From Sphingomonas sp. CFBP 8760 (GTDB lineage Bacteria > Pseudomonadota > Alphaproteobacteria > Sphingomonadales > Sphingomonadaceae), in contig NZ_JACYUG010000001.1 in assembly GCF_014841615.1 (NCBI RefSeq), positions 62,001 through 126,000 of the forward strand: a stretch of 64,000 bases of DNA. The letters are read 5' to 3'. This document shows positions 49,915 through 60,148 of this stretch, one piece after another (the stretch's first letter is position 1; each line of letters opens with the position of its first letter). The position numbers and the translations under genes were made by a program. The notes beneath the pieces were generated by a model. The model searched no databases. It was not told the DNA's origin and saw nothing but the letters and a program-made list of their open reading frames with translations.

Positions 49915-50403
49915 ATGGCCGATACCGACACGCCCGCCGACGATACCACGCCCAAGAAGCCGGCACGTCGTCGCTCGACCACCCCGGCCAAGTCGGCGGC
50001 CGCCAAGCCCCGGGCGGTGAAGGCGAAGCCGGCCATCGCCCCTGCGGTGGAACCGGTCAAGGCGAAGGCGCCGCCCAAGCCCCGCAAGACCAAGCGTACC
50101 GCCGCTGCGGCATCGCGACAGAACCCCGCACGCAAGGCCGCCACGCGCACCAAAGCGGCGGCCAGGACCGCCACCGACCGGGTCGGCGGCAAATGGGGCG
50201 TGGCAGCGATCGGCGCGGGACTGGCGGTTGCGGGTGCGGCGGCTGCGTTGCTCAGCTTGCGCGGCAGTTCCGCCAAACCGGGTAATCCCGCCGTAGCCAA
50301 GACCAAGGCGATCGCGCATCAACCCGATGGCAGCGATTCCTCCGCCTCCTTCGAAGCGGGGATCGCGGACGAAAACACGGTACCGGCAAAGACCGTGGAT
50401 TGA
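49915..50403 (+). CDS. Ala/Lys-rich protein with a single membrane helix
   Basis: A 162-residue protein with a GAGGGAG Shine-Dalgarno 7 bases before its ATG. Residues 1-92 are Lys/Ala/Pro-rich and disordered, with KPARRR and KTKRTAAAAS segments like histone H1-type or KTR repeat proteins. A hydrophobic stretch (about 95-113, GVAAIGAGLAVAGAAAALL) follows, and the tail is acidic (EAGIADENTVPAKTVD). I do not recognise a family. The positively charged cytoplasmic arm next to a membrane anchor suggests nucleic-acid or phosphate binding near the membrane, which is only an inference. A strong hairpin terminator follows immediately. Confidence 0.75.
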   Translation: MADTDTPADDTTPKKPARRRSTTPAKSAAAKPRAVKAKPAIAPAVEPVKAKAPPKPRKTKRTAAAASRQNPARKAATRTKAAARTATDRVGGKWGVAAIGAGLAVAGAAAALLSLRGSSAKPGNPAVAKTKAIAHQPDGSDSSASFEAGIADENTVPAKTVD

Positions 50404-50409
50404 TCGATC

Positions 50410-50445
50410 AGGTGACGGTGATCGGAACGCCGATCGCCGTCACCT
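50410..50445. terminator. 16-base-pair hairpin between convergent genes
   Basis: AGGTGACGGTGATCGG (50410-50425), loop AACG, and the complement (50430-50445) with a single G-T pair. It starts 7 bases after the preceding stop and about 110 bases from the DUF1467 stop. No T-run follows, but the stem is very strong and the position fits transcription termination for both sides. Confidence 0.6.
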
Positions 50446-50553
50446 GCCATCGACCGGCAAGCCGGCACCTGTGATGATGCCGGACCTGTGTCGATCACGC
50501 CATTGGCTGGCGGAACGTTCATAACCACTGCGGTATGGCGAAACTATGCCGTG

Positions 50554-50835
50554 TTAACGCGTTTCCATGTCCATTCGGCCGAACAGATCGACATCACGCG
50601 GGGTGACCCAGCCGTAATGGTAATTCAACTGGAACAGCACGAACAGCAGGGTCGCCACCACCGTTACCCGTAAGGCGATCCGCCCCGCCCGAAATTCGTG
50701 CGGCGCGCTTTCTGCGGTTCCCGGAACATGGTCGCCCCCCGCTTCATGCGTCGTCCTGACCCCGAAGGGCAGGACGAGGAAGACGGAGAACGACCAGAAC
50801 AGGATGTAGATCGCCAGCGCCGACGTCCAGCGCAT
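50554..50835 (-). CDS. DUF1467 family membrane protein
   Basis: A 93-residue protein with two membrane helices (about 5-25 and 55-77) and a short loop rich in His/Glu (RTTHEAGGDHVPGTAESAPHEFR). The family is restricted mostly to alphaproteobacteria; its function is not known. It starts 5 bases after the RNase J stop and is the last gene of the complex I/birA/coaX/rnj string. Confidence 0.85.
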   Translation of the reverse strand: MRWTSALAIYILFWSFSVFLVLPFGVRTTHEAGGDHVPGTAESAPHEFRAGRIALRVTVVATLLFVLFQLNYHYGWVTPRDVDLFGRMDMETR

Positions 50836-50840
50836 GGGAT

Positions 50841-52478
50841 TCAGGCCTCGATCAGCAATACGTCGACGATCGGCTTCTTGCCCGTCCAGCGCGTCGCGAT
50901 CTTGCGCACGGCGAGCCGCACGTCCTCACGCTGGCGATCGATCCCGCGCCGGTTGCCGCGCATCGCCTGTGCCGCGGCATCGACCGCATCGTCGACGAAC
51001 GCCTGCCGCTCGTCTTCGACCGGTACGCCCTGCACCCGGATCTGCGGCCGTCCGATCAGCCGACCATCCTTGCCCATCGCCACCGCGACCGAAATCTGGC
51101 CGTTCAATGCCAGCTTGCGCCGCTCGTTCACGGTCGACCCATCGGCAGGCAGGATCACGTCGCCGTCCAGCACCAGTCGTCCGATCGGCGCATTGCCGAT
51201 CTTCTTCGCCGGCCCCGGCAGCAACCGGACGATATCGCCGTCCTTCTGCACGATCGAATTCGGCACACCCTGTGCCAGCCCGAACCGGGCCTGCTCCATC
51301 ATATGCCGCATCTCGCCATGGGTCGGGACCAGCAGGTCCGGACGCAGCCATTCGTACATCTTGGCGAGTTCGGGACGGCCGGGGTGGCCGGAGACGTGGA
51401 CATGCGCCTGCCGCTCGGTGACCATCTCCACGCCCTTGCCCGCGAGCAGGTTCTGGATGCGGCCGATCGCCACTTCGTTGCCGGGAATCTGCTTCGACGA
51501 GAAGATCACCATGTCGCCGGCGTCCAGCGAGATGGTGTGCGAACCCTCCGCCACGCGCGACAGCGCGGCGCGCGCCTCGCCCTGGCCGCCGGTCGCCACG
51601 ATCAGCACCTTGTTCTTGGGCAGGCGCATCGCCGCTTCCGGATCGATCGTCTCGGGGAAATCGAGCAGATAGCCGGTCGCCTTGGCTACCTTCAGGATCC
51701 GGTCGAGCGACCGACCGGTGACGCACAGCCGCCGGCCGGTTTCCCGCGCGACCTGACCCAAGGTGTGCAGACGTGCCGCGTTGGAGGCGAAGCTGGTCAC
51801 CAGCACCCGCCCCTTGGCCCGCGCGATCGTCTCGCCCAGCCCCTTGCGGACGCTGGCTTCCGAACCCGAGGCTTCCTTGTTGAAGACGTTCGTCGAATCG
51901 CAGACCAGCACGTCGATCCCGGCATCGCCGATCGCGGTCAGTTCTTCCGGTGAGGCCGGCTTGCCCAGCACGGGCGTGGGATCGAGCTTCCAGTCACCCG
52001 AATGGAACACCTTGCCCTCGGGCGTGTCGATCACCAGTGCCGACGCCTCGGGAATCGAATGCGACAGCGGGACGAAGGTGACGCCGAAGGGCTTCAGGTC
52101 GATCCGCTTGCCATATTCGACCAGCTTCAGCTTGACGCGATCGGCGATGCCCTCCTCGTCCAGCTTGCCCCGGATCAGCCCGGCGGTGAACGGCGTCGCA
52201 TAGAGCGGCACGCCGAGGTCTTCGGCGAGATACGGCAACGCACCGATATGGTCCTCGTGGCCGTGGGTCAGCACGATACCGACCAGATCATCGATTCGGT
52301 CCTCAATGAACTGCAGATCGGGCAGGATCACGTCGATGCCGGGATAGGCCGGATCGGCGAAGGTGATGCCGCAGTCCACCATCAACCACTTGCCGCGACA
52401 GCCATAAAGGTTGACGTTCATGCCGATCTCGCCGGAGCCGCCCAGGGCGCAGAAGAGAAGTTCGTTCTTGGGAGTCAT
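50841..52478 (-). CDS. rnj: ribonuclease J
   Basis: A 545-residue metallo-beta-lactamase/beta-CASP nuclease. The zinc motif THGHEDHIGAL (His72, His74, Asp76, His77) is complete, a further His lies in LVPLSHSIPE-like FVPLSHSIPE (near 116-125), and the beta-CASP Asp/His blocks (CDSTNVF, HVSGHPG, LVPTHGE) follow. RNase J processes and degrades RNA from the 5' end and as an endonuclease in alphaproteobacteria. Its start abuts the coaX stop directly (52479 to 52478). Confidence 0.95.
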   Translation of the reverse strand: MTPKNELLFCALGGSGEIGMNVNLYGCRGKWLMVDCGITFADPAYPGIDVILPDLQFIEDRIDDLVGIVLTHGHEDHIGALPYLAEDLGVPLYATPFTAGLIRGKLDEEGIADRVKLKLVEYGKRIDLKPFGVTFVPLSHSIPEASALVIDTPEGKVFHSGDWKLDPTPVLGKPASPEELTAIGDAGIDVLVCDSTNVFNKEASGSEASVRKGLGETIARAKGRVLVTSFASNAARLHTLGQVARETGRRLCVTGRSLDRILKVAKATGYLLDFPETIDPEAAMRLPKNKVLIVATGGQGEARAALSRVAEGSHTISLDAGDMVIFSSKQIPGNEVAIGRIQNLLAGKGVEMVTERQAHVHVSGHPGRPELAKMYEWLRPDLLVPTHGEMRHMMEQARFGLAQGVPNSIVQKDGDIVRLLPGPAKKIGNAPIGRLVLDGDVILPADGSTVNERRKLALNGQISVAVAMGKDGRLIGRPQIRVQGVPVEDERQAFVDDAVDAAAQAMRGNRRGIDRQREDVRLAVRKIATRWTGKKPIVDVLLIEA

Positions 52479-53309
52479 TCAGATCTTTCTTGTCGGAAGC
52501 GCCGGATGGTCGCCCGGCGGGGGCGTGGTTCTGGGGATATGGGCGCTTTGCCACATCATCGCCAGTCCCTGGATGGTCAGGTCGGGTTCTATCCGGTCAA
52601 ATACGTCGGTATGACGCTCGAACAGGGTGGCGAGGCCGCCGGTCGCGATCACCGTTACCGGCCGGCCGACTTCCGCTTTCAGGCGGGCGACCAGCCCCTC
52701 GATCATCGCGATATAGCCCCAATAGATGCCGATGTGCATCTGGTCGACCGTGTTGCGCCCGATCACGCTGGCCGTTGCCGGCGCCTCGATCGCGATGCGC
52801 GGCAGTTTCGCGGCGGCCGTCACCAGGGCATCCAGCGACAGATTGATGCCGGGCGCGATGATGCCGCCCTTGTAGGCGCCGCGATAATCGCTGACGTCGA
52901 GCGTGGTAGCGGTGCCGAAGTCGATCACGATCAGATCGCCGGGATGCAGCGCATGCGCCGCGATCGTGTTGACCGCGCGGTCCGCGCCCAGCGAGGCGGG
53001 CTCGTCGACGTCGATGGCCATGCCCCATTCCACCGGCGCCCGTCCGGCGATCAGCGCCTCCGTCCGGAAATATTTGGACGCCAGCACCTGAAGATTGTGC
53101 AGCGCGCGCGGCACGACCGTGGCGACGATCACCGCTTCCACCACATCGCGGGTATAGCCTTCGAGCGCCAGCAACTGGCTGAGCCAGACGGCATATTCGT
53201 CGGCGGTGCGCCGCGGATCGGTGGCGATGCGCCAGCGGCCCCGGATATCGCTGCCTTCGACCAAGGCGAAGACGACGTTGGTATTGCCGGCATCGATCGC
53301 GAGCAGCAT
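52479..53309 (-). CDS. coaX: type III pantothenate kinase
   Basis: A 276-residue ASKHA-fold kinase, first step of coenzyme A synthesis. The phosphate-binding motifs are [11 protein letters not shown] (residues 6-16), GADRAVN (near 110) and [10 protein letters not shown] (near 130). The ATG at 53309 gives the standard [11 protein letters not shown] start. It is separated from birA by one base and abuts rnj. The C-terminal Pro-rich tail (residues 255-276) is an extension of the usual fold. Confidence 0.95.
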   Translation of the reverse strand: MLLAIDAGNTNVVFALVEGSDIRGRWRIATDPRRTADEYAVWLSQLLALEGYTRDVVEAVIVATVVPRALHNLQVLASKYFRTEALIAGRAPVEWGMAIDVDEPASLGADRAVNTIAAHALHPGDLIVIDFGTATTLDVSDYRGAYKGGIIAPGINLSLDALVTAAAKLPRIAIEAPATASVIGRNTVDQMHIGIYWGYIAMIEGLVARLKAEVGRPVTVIATGGLATLFERHTDVFDRIEPDLTIQGLAMMWQSAHIPRTTPPPGDHPALPTRKI

Positions 53310-53310
53310 G

Positions 53311-54027
53311 TCAGGCCCCTTCGAGCAGGAAGACGTCGGCAGCATGGATGATACGCCGCTCGCCGGACGCCAACCGCAGCAGCAGCGCGCCATCGGCATC
53401 CAGACCGTCGAACAGCCCGTCGATCCGGCCGCCATCGGGCAACCGAGCGGTCAGGGCCGTGCCAGCCGGATGCGCACGCGCCAGCCAGCGTGCCCGCACC
53501 GGCACCAGTCCCTCACTCCGCCACCGGACCAGCCAGCGCGCCATGCTGTCCGCCAATACCTCGCCGAGCGTCGACGGCAGCACGTTCACGCCGTGCGCGG
53601 CCAGACTGGTCGTCGCACGATCAGGCAGATCGGGATAATGGGCAAGGTTGACGCCGATGCCGATCACGACCGCATCGTCGATCCGTTCGAGCAGGATGCC
53701 GCTGAGTTTGGCATCGTCCAGCAACAGGTCATTGGGCCATTTCAGCGTCATCACCGTGCGATCGGCCAGGAATATGCCGATCGTCTCCTCCAGGGCGACT
53801 GCCGCCAGCAACGCCAGGGTGGCGGCGGGAGGATCGCCTGGCCGTACCCGGACCAGCGTGCTGGCGTAGAAATTGCCGATCGGTGATACCCAGTGACGAC
53901 CCTGCCGCCCGCGACCGTTTAGCTGGCACTCGGCCTGCAGCCAATATCCTTCGGCTACCCCCGCCTGTGCCAAGGACAACAGATCGGCATTGGTGGATCC
54001 CGTCTCCCGGACGATGTGGATCACCAT
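53311..54027 (-). CDS. birA: biotin-[acetyl-CoA carboxylase] ligase
   Basis: A 238-residue ligase attaching biotin to BCCP. The biotinyl-AMP loop GRGRQGRHW is at residues 38-46; the KWPNDLLL and KLSGILLE motifs are present. The N-terminal winged-helix domain of E. coli BirA is missing, so it is the monofunctional type and does not repress bio genes. It follows nuoN by 22 bases on the same strand, an arrangement common in alphaproteobacteria. Confidence 0.94.
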   Translation of the reverse strand: MVIHIVRETGSTNADLLSLAQAGVAEGYWLQAECQLNGRGRQGRHWVSPIGNFYASTLVRVRPGDPPAATLALLAAVALEETIGIFLADRTVMTLKWPNDLLLDDAKLSGILLERIDDAVVIGIGVNLAHYPDLPDRATTSLAAHGVNVLPSTLGEVLADSMARWLVRWRSEGLVPVRARWLARAHPAGTALTARLPDGGRIDGLFDGLDADGALLLRLASGERRIIHAADVFLLEGA

Positions 54028-54049
54028 ATCCCTCGGGCCGATAGTGCAG

Positions 54050-55501
54050 TCAGAACAACGATCGCGCGGCCGCGAGGCTCCAAGCCGCCAATGCGGGGAT
54101 CAACAGATAACCCAAAGGCGAGATCACCACGGCACTCACCGCGATCAGGCCGCCCATCAACGGCCCCTCGTTACCCTTGACGAACGCGGTCGCAGGTTCG
54201 TCGAAGTACATCGTCTTAACGATCCGAAGGTAGTAGTAGGCGCCGATCGTCGAAGCGGCGATACCGACCACGGCAAGGGGGAACAGCCCCGCATCCACCG
54301 CTGCGGCAAAGACCGCGAATTTGGCATAGAAGCCGAACAGCGGCGGGATACCCGCCAGCGAGAACATGAAGATCGCCATCGCCGCCGCCAGAGCGGGCCG
54401 GGTCCCCGACATTCCCGCGAGGCTGTCGATCGCCTCGACCGGCTGGCCATCCGCATCGCGCATCTCCAGCACGACGAGGAAGCTGCCCAGCGTCATCACG
54501 ATGTAGATCGCCAGATAGGTCAGCACTCCGGCGACACCTTCGGGCGTCCCCGCCGCCAATCCGACCAGCGCGAAGCCGACGTTGTTGATGGACGAATAGG
54601 CCAGCAGCCGCTTGATGTTGTTCTGTCCGATCGCCGCCACTGCGCCAAGCAGGATCGACGCGAGCGCAGCGAAGATCACGATCTGCCGCCAATCGGCCAG
54701 CGCCGGCCCCATCCCCTCGACCGCGACGCGCACGCCCAGCGCCACGGCCGCCACCTTGGGCGCCGAAGCGAAAAAGGCGGTGACCGGGGTCGGTGCGCCC
54801 TCATATACGTCGGGCGTCCACATGTGGAACGGCACGGCCGCCATCTTGAACGCCAACCCGGCAAACACGAATACCAATCCGAACAGCATGCCGATGGACC
54901 GGCCCGGTGCCGCATAGGCACTGGCAATCGCATCAAACTGCGTGGTGCCGGAGAACCCGTAGACCAGACTGATGCCGTAGAGCAGGATACCGCTCGCCAA
55001 TGCGCCGAGCACGAAATATTTGAGTCCCGCCTCGGCAGACCGCGTATCCCGCCGCATGAAGCTCGCCAGCACATAGGCCGACAGACTCTGCAATTCGAGC
55101 CCGACATATAGCGTCAGCATGTCGGACGCCGACACCATGATACCCATGCCTGCCGCGGAAAGCAGCAACAGCACCGGATATTCCGGGCGCAGATCATCAC
55201 CTGATGTCCGCTGGAAAAATCCGGGCGCCATCAGCACGGCCACAGCCGTCGCACCGTAGATCAAAACCTTGGCGAAGGTGGAGAACGCATCCGCGCGGTA
55301 CAGGCCGTCGAACGCATCGCCGCCCGACCCCGCCGGACCGGTCAGCGCGATCCCCGCCCCCAACAGGATAGCGACTGCGGCCCACGATACGGCGCGGGTA
55401 GACGCCGGCCCTGCCCAAGCGGCAACCAGCATCAGCGCGACCGCGCCGACGCCGAGCACCAGTTCGGGCAGCGTCATCGCCAGATTGGCGGCATAATCCA
55501 T
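54050..55501 (-). CDS. nuoN: NADH-quinone oxidoreductase subunit N
   Basis: A 483-residue antiporter-like membrane subunit with about 14 helices. Key signatures are LQSLSAYVLASF (near 114), the charged Lys in TPDVYEGAPTPVTAFF (loop) and YSSINNVGFAL (near 299). It forms one of the three proton channels of complex I. Its ATG overlaps the nuoM stop by one base (TGATG). It is the last complex I gene; birA follows. Confidence 0.96.
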   Translation of the reverse strand: MDYAANLAMTLPELVLGVGAVALMLVAAWAGPASTRAVSWAAVAILLGAGIALTGPAGSGGDAFDGLYRADAFSTFAKVLIYGATAVAVLMAPGFFQRTSGDDLRPEYPVLLLLSAAGMGIMVSASDMLTLYVGLELQSLSAYVLASFMRRDTRSAEAGLKYFVLGALASGILLYGISLVYGFSGTTQFDAIASAYAAPGRSIGMLFGLVFVFAGLAFKMAAVPFHMWTPDVYEGAPTPVTAFFASAPKVAAVALGVRVAVEGMGPALADWRQIVIFAALASILLGAVAAIGQNNIKRLLAYSSINNVGFALVGLAAGTPEGVAGVLTYLAIYIVMTLGSFLVVLEMRDADGQPVEAIDSLAGMSGTRPALAAAMAIFMFSLAGIPPLFGFYAKFAVFAAAVDAGLFPLAVVGIAASTIGAYYYLRIVKTMYFDEPATAFVKGNEGPLMGGLIAVSAVVISPLGYLLIPALAAWSLAAARSLF

Positions 55502-57060
55502 CAGTGCGCCTCCCCGGGCGTCGATTCGTGTTCGGGCGCATGTACCGCGCCATGGGCGGCGGCAGCCGCCGGGTTGCCTGCGGTCGGACGGGAGTCGCTG
55601 ATGGGTGCCGCACGGTCGATGCGCTGAAGCAGCACCGCCACGTCCTTACGCATCGGTGCCAGAAAACTCTCCGGATACACGCCCATCCACAGCACCACCG
55701 CCGCGATCGGCGCCATCAGCCACAACTCGCGTCGGGAAAGGTCTGGCATCGCCCTGACCTCGTCCGACGGGATCTCGCCATAGGCGATACGCCGGTAAAG
55801 GTAGAGCATATATGCCGCACCCAGGATGATGCTCGTCGTGCAGAGCAACGCCGTCCAGGTTGATACCTGATAGGTTCCCATCAAGGCCAGGAACTCGGCG
55901 ACGAAGCCGCTGGTGCCCGGCAAACCGATCGAGGCCATGGTAAAGAACAGGAACAGGATCGCATAGCGCGGCATGTTGATGCTGAGGCCACCATATCGCG
56001 CGATCTCCCGCGTGTGCAGGCGATCGTAGATCACGCCCACGCACAGGAACAGCGCGCCCGATACCAGTCCGTGGCTGAGCATCATGATCATCGCGCCTTC
56101 GATACCCTGCCGGTTGAACGCGAACAGACCGATCGTCACGATCGCCATATGCGCTACCGACGAATAGGCGATCAGCTTCTTCATGTCGGCCTGCACCAGC
56201 GCGACCAGCGACGTGTAGATGACCGCCACCGCCGACAAGCCGAAGATCAGCCAGGTCAGCTGACCAGACGCCTCCGGGAACATCGGCAGACTGAAGCGGA
56301 GGAAGCCATAACCACCCAACTTCAGCAGCACGCCCGCCAGGATCACGGAACCAGCGGTCGGTGCCTGGACGTGCGCGTCGGGCAGCCAGGTATGCACCGG
56401 CCACATCGGCATCTTGACCGCGAACGACGCGAAGAACGCCAGCCACAGCCAGGTCTGTACGCCCGCCGGGAAATCATAGGCCTGAAGCGCCGGGATGCTC
56501 GACGTGCCTGCCGTCCCCGCCATGTACAGCATCGCCACGAGCATCAGCAGCGAGCCGAGCAACGTATAGAGGAAGAACTTGTACGACGCGTAGATACGGT
56601 TCGCCCCGCCCCAGATACCGATGATCAGGTACATCGGGATCAGGCCGGCTTCGAAGAACAGGTAGAACAGAAACAGGTCCTGTGCCGCGAAGGTGCCGAT
56701 CATCAGCACCTCGGTCAGCAGGAACGCCGCCATATATTCCGGTACGCGCTTGGTCACCGAGCGCCAGCTGGCACCGATGCAGATCGGCATCAGGAACACA
56801 CTGAGCATGATGAGCATCAGCGCGAAGCCGTCGATGCCCAGATCCCAGCTGAAGAACCCAAGGCGGATGCCCTGTTCCGCGAACTGCCACTGGGCACCGC
56901 CGATATCGTAATTGAGCCACAACAGGATGCCGAGAGCGAGATCGACGAAGGTCGCGCCAAGTGCCGTCCAGCGGGCACCGTCGGCCGACAGGAACAGACA
57001 GGCGATCGCGGCGATGGCCGGGACCGCGAGCATCACGGAAAGGATAGGAAAGCCGTCCAT
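55501..57060 (-). CDS. nuoM: NADH-quinone oxidoreductase subunit M
   Basis: A 519-residue antiporter-like subunit (from the ATG at 57060; a TTG 18 bases upstream overlaps the nuoL stop). The essential Glu is in the region FEAGLIPMYLIIG (near 143) and the Lys in the PVHTWLPDAH segment. About 14 helices are present. The Ala/Pro/His-rich C-terminal tail beyond about residue 490 is outside the core fold. It is tightly linked to nuoL and nuoN. Confidence 0.96.
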   Translation of the reverse strand: MDGFPILSVMLAVPAIAAIACLFLSADGARWTALGATFVDLALGILLWLNYDIGGAQWQFAEQGIRLGFFSWDLGIDGFALMLIMLSVFLMPICIGASWRSVTKRVPEYMAAFLLTEVLMIGTFAAQDLFLFYLFFEAGLIPMYLIIGIWGGANRIYASYKFFLYTLLGSLLMLVAMLYMAGTAGTSSIPALQAYDFPAGVQTWLWLAFFASFAVKMPMWPVHTWLPDAHVQAPTAGSVILAGVLLKLGGYGFLRFSLPMFPEASGQLTWLIFGLSAVAVIYTSLVALVQADMKKLIAYSSVAHMAIVTIGLFAFNRQGIEGAMIMMLSHGLVSGALFLCVGVIYDRLHTREIARYGGLSINMPRYAILFLFFTMASIGLPGTSGFVAEFLALMGTYQVSTWTALLCTTSIILGAAYMLYLYRRIAYGEIPSDEVRAMPDLSRRELWLMAPIAAVVLWMGVYPESFLAPMRKDVAVLLQRIDRAAPISDSRPTAGNPAAAAAHGAVHAPEHESTPGEAH

Positions 57061-57067
57061 CACCCGA

Positions 57068-59185
57068 TCAACCCGCAATGGCCCAGGTGACCGCGGCGGT
57101 AAGCCCGATCAGCATGACGAAGGCATAGGAATAGAGATATCCAGATTGTAGCTTGGCGGCACCCCGTGCGCCGAACTGGACCAGCCAGGCCGATCCGTTC
57201 GGACCGAACCGGTCGATGGTCTGCTCGTCACCGCGATGCCACAGCAGACGGCCGATGGCGAAGGCAGGGCGTACGAAGATCAGATGATATAGCTCGTCGA
57301 AATACCATTTCCGCAGCAGGAAGCCGTACAGAACGCGGAACTGCTCGGCCATCGCCACCGGGAAGGCGGTGTTGCGGATATAGGCGTACCATGCCGTCAA
57401 CAGCCCCAGCAGCATCGCGATCGTCGCCGACAATTTGATCGCCACCGGTACCTCGTGCATCGAATGCATCAGGTGCTCGCGGAAGGCCAGCGCACCACGC
57501 CAGAAATGCTCGCCCGACTCCGGCTCAATGAAATAGCCATGGAAGGCGAAGCCGGCGGCCACCGCGCCGATCGACAGGATGCCGAGAGGCACCAGCATCG
57601 GGATCGGACTTTCATGCGGATGATAGCCACCCGTACCAGCCGGCAGGTCCTGCTGCGCGGGACCATGGGTCGACGGAGCATCGCCCGAATCCTCGGCGTG
57701 CGACGGGTTGCCATGGCTTTCATCGGCATGATGGTCGTCGTGGCCATGTCCGTCATGCGTGCCGTGCCCATGGGCATCATGCAGCGCATGCTGGATATGC
57801 TCCGAGGCGGCCCAGCGCGGCGCGCCCCAGAAGGTCAGGAACATCAGTCGCCACGAGTAGAAGCTGGTCAGCAGCGCGACGAGCACACCGACGAACCACA
57901 CGCCCGGCTGACCGGCCGCCCAGCTCGCCTCGATGATCGCATCCTTGGAATGGAAGCCGGCAAAGCCGATGCCGAGCGGATTGCCGAACACGGCGGGCAG
58001 GCCGACGCCGGTGATCGCCAGCGTGCCCATCATCATCGCCCAGAAGGTCAACGGGATCTCTTTCCGCAGGCCACCATAGTACCGCATGTCCTGTTCGTGA
58101 TGCATCGCGTGGATCACCGATCCCGCGCCCAGGAACAGCAGCGCCTTGAAGAAGGCATGGGTGAACAGGTGAAACATCGCCGCCCCGTAGGCGCCCACGC
58201 CCGCAGCAAAGAACATATAGCCGAGCTGGCTGCACGTCGAATAGGCGATCACGCGCTTAATGTCGGTCTGCACCAGACCACAGGTCGCGGCGAACAGGCA
58301 GGTCGCAGCGCCGACAAAGCGCACGACATCGAGCGCCACGGGTGCGACCTCGAACATCGGCGACAGGCGGCAAACCATGAACACGCCGGCGGTCACCATC
58401 GTCGCGGCATGGATCAGCGCCGACACCGGAGTCGGCCCCTCCATCGCATCGGGCAGCCAGGTATGCAAGCCAAGCTGCGCCGACTTGCCCATCGCGCCGA
58501 CGAACAGCAGCAGACAGAGCACCGTCATGGTATCGAACCGGTGTCCCAGGAACCCAATCGTCGATCCGGCCATCCCCGGCGCGGCATTCAGGATTTCCGG
58601 GATCGACACCGTGCCGAAGACCAGGAATGTCCCGAAAATACCCAGCATGAAGCCGAGATCGCCGACCCGATTGACCACGAACGCCTTGATCGCGGCGGCA
58701 TTGGCCGATGGCTTGCGGAACCAGAAGCCGATCAGCAGGTAAGACGCCAGACCGACGCCCTCCCAGCCGAAGAACATCTGGACGAGGCTGTCGGCCGTCA
58801 CCAACATCAGCATCGCGAAGGTGAACAGCGACAGATAGGCGAAGAACCGCGGCTGGTCTGGGTCCTCGCTCATATAGCCCCAGCTATAGAGGTGGACGAG
58901 CGCGGAGACGCTGGTGATGACGACCAGCATCACCGCGGTCAACGCATCGACCCGCAGCGCCCAGTCGACAGTCATGTCGCCCGACACGATCCAAGTCAGC
59001 ACCGGCGTGACGCTGGCGACCGACGATCCCGACAGGAACCCGATGAAGATCGGCCACGACAACGCGCAGGATACGAACAACGCGCCGGTCGTGACGACCT
59101 TGGTGGGTACGAAACCCAGAGCCTTGTTGCCCAGCCCCGCAATGGCGGCCGCCAGCAATGGCAGAAAGACGATAGCGAGGATCAA
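57068..59185 (-). CDS. nuoL: NADH-quinone oxidoreductase subunit L
   Basis: A 705-residue antiporter-like subunit with the lateral helix. The start is TTG at 59185, 8 bases after AAGGGA; no ATG is available near the conserved N-terminus [11 protein letters not shown]. The proton-channel motifs are [16 protein letters not shown] (near 138) and [20 protein letters not shown] (near 240). A histidine-rich hydrophilic insert lies at about residues 463-525, with 15 His in 63 residues, between two helices. It is 4 bases after nuoK. Confidence 0.95.
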   Translation of the reverse strand: MILAIVFLPLLAAAIAGLGNKALGFVPTKVVTTGALFVSCALSWPIFIGFLSGSSVASVTPVLTWIVSGDMTVDWALRVDALTAVMLVVITSVSALVHLYSWGYMSEDPDQPRFFAYLSLFTFAMLMLVTADSLVQMFFGWEGVGLASYLLIGFWFRKPSANAAAIKAFVVNRVGDLGFMLGIFGTFLVFGTVSIPEILNAAPGMAGSTIGFLGHRFDTMTVLCLLLFVGAMGKSAQLGLHTWLPDAMEGPTPVSALIHAATMVTAGVFMVCRLSPMFEVAPVALDVVRFVGAATCLFAATCGLVQTDIKRVIAYSTCSQLGYMFFAAGVGAYGAAMFHLFTHAFFKALLFLGAGSVIHAMHHEQDMRYYGGLRKEIPLTFWAMMMGTLAITGVGLPAVFGNPLGIGFAGFHSKDAIIEASWAAGQPGVWFVGVLVALLTSFYSWRLMFLTFWGAPRWAASEHIQHALHDAHGHGTHDGHGHDDHHADESHGNPSHAEDSGDAPSTHGPAQQDLPAGTGGYHPHESPIPMLVPLGILSIGAVAAGFAFHGYFIEPESGEHFWRGALAFREHLMHSMHEVPVAIKLSATIAMLLGLLTAWYAYIRNTAFPVAMAEQFRVLYGFLLRKWYFDELYHLIFVRPAFAIGRLLWHRGDEQTIDRFGPNGSAWLVQFGARGAAKLQSGYLYSYAFVMLIGLTAAVTWAIAG

Positions 59186-59189
59186 CCGT

Positions 59190-59495
59190 TTATCCCTTCA
59201 TCCGGTTGACGTCGTCGACCGCAATGGTGCCGCGACCGCGGAAATAGATCACGAGGATCGCCAGCCCGATCGCAGATTCACCGGCAGCCACCGCCAGCAC
59301 GAACATCGCGAACACCTGCCCGACGAGATCGCCGAGATAGGCCGAGAAGGCGACGAGATTGATGTTCACCGCCAGCAGGATCAACTCGATCGCCATCAGG
59401 ATGACGATCAGGTTCTTGCGGTTCACGAAGATGCCCAGCACCCCCATCGTGAACAGCACGGCGGCGACGACCAGATAATGGATCAACCCGATCAC
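59190..59495 (-). CDS. nuoK: NADH-quinone oxidoreductase subunit K
   Basis: A 101-residue membrane subunit with three helices. The conserved Glu residues in the second and third helices ([11 protein letters not shown] near 35 and [11 protein letters not shown] near 71) belong to the proton path. The start is GTG at 59495, in a GTGA overlap with the nuoJ stop and 7 bases after GGGGGT. The nuoL TTG start follows 4 bases after its stop. Confidence 0.96.
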   Translation of the reverse strand: MIGLIHYLVVAAVLFTMGVLGIFVNRKNLIVILMAIELILLAVNINLVAFSAYLGDLVGQVFAMFVLAVAAGESAIGLAILVIYFRGRGTIAVDDVNRMKG

Positions 59496-60103
59496 AACTG
59501 CACCCCCTGCCCGATCGGCGGCTGAACGTTGCGCGTCGCATCCTGCGGACGCCGCGCATTCTGACGCGCGATGTTCTGGTACCGGCTGCCGCCACGTTCG
59601 CGGTGGGTCAGCACGATCGCCCCGATCATCGCGACCAGAAGGACGAAACCCGCTGCCTCGAATATGAAGACGTACCGCGTATAGAGCAGATTGCCGATCG
59701 CCTGGATATTGGGGACTGTCGGATCAAGCGGCGCGGCGCGGCGCGTCAGGTCGATCTTACCCGCGCTCCATGCGCCCAGGGCGATCATCACCTCGGCCGC
59801 CAGCGCGACCGCAATGGCGAGGCCGATGCCGGCGTAGCGCGCCACGCCGGCCCGAAGCTGGGTGAAATCGATGTCGAGCATCATCACGACGAACAGGAAC
59901 AGCACCGCGACCGCACCGACATAGACGATGACAAGCAGCATCGCGATGAACTCCGCCCCCACCAGCACCATGAGACCGGCGGCGTTGAAGAAGGCGAGGA
60001 TCAGCCACATGACCGAATGGACGGGGTTGCGCGACGAAATCGTCAGCGCGCCCGACACGATCACCACGACGGCGAAGAGATAGAAGGCGATTGCCTGGAT
60101 CAC
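59492..60103 (-). CDS. nuoJ: NADH-quinone oxidoreductase subunit J
   Basis: A 203-residue membrane subunit with five helices; the pi-bulge helix segment [17 protein letters not shown] (near 60-76) is typical. A charged tail with [11 protein letters not shown] follows the last helix. The start is GTG at 60103, about 9 bases after AGGGGG. It is separated from nuoI by 45 bases, the largest gap in the operon section, and overlaps nuoK by GTGA. Confidence 0.95.
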   Translation of the reverse strand: MIQAIAFYLFAVVVIVSGALTISSRNPVHSVMWLILAFFNAAGLMVLVGAEFIAMLLVIVYVGAVAVLFLFVVMMLDIDFTQLRAGVARYAGIGLAIAVALAAEVMIALGAWSAGKIDLTRRAAPLDPTVPNIQAIGNLLYTRYVFIFEAAGFVLLVAMIGAIVLTHRERGGSRYQNIARQNARRPQDATRNVQPPIGQGVQL

Positions 60104-60148
60104 GCGGTCAGGCCCCCTTGCCTGGCGTTGGAACGAAGTGGGCGCGCA

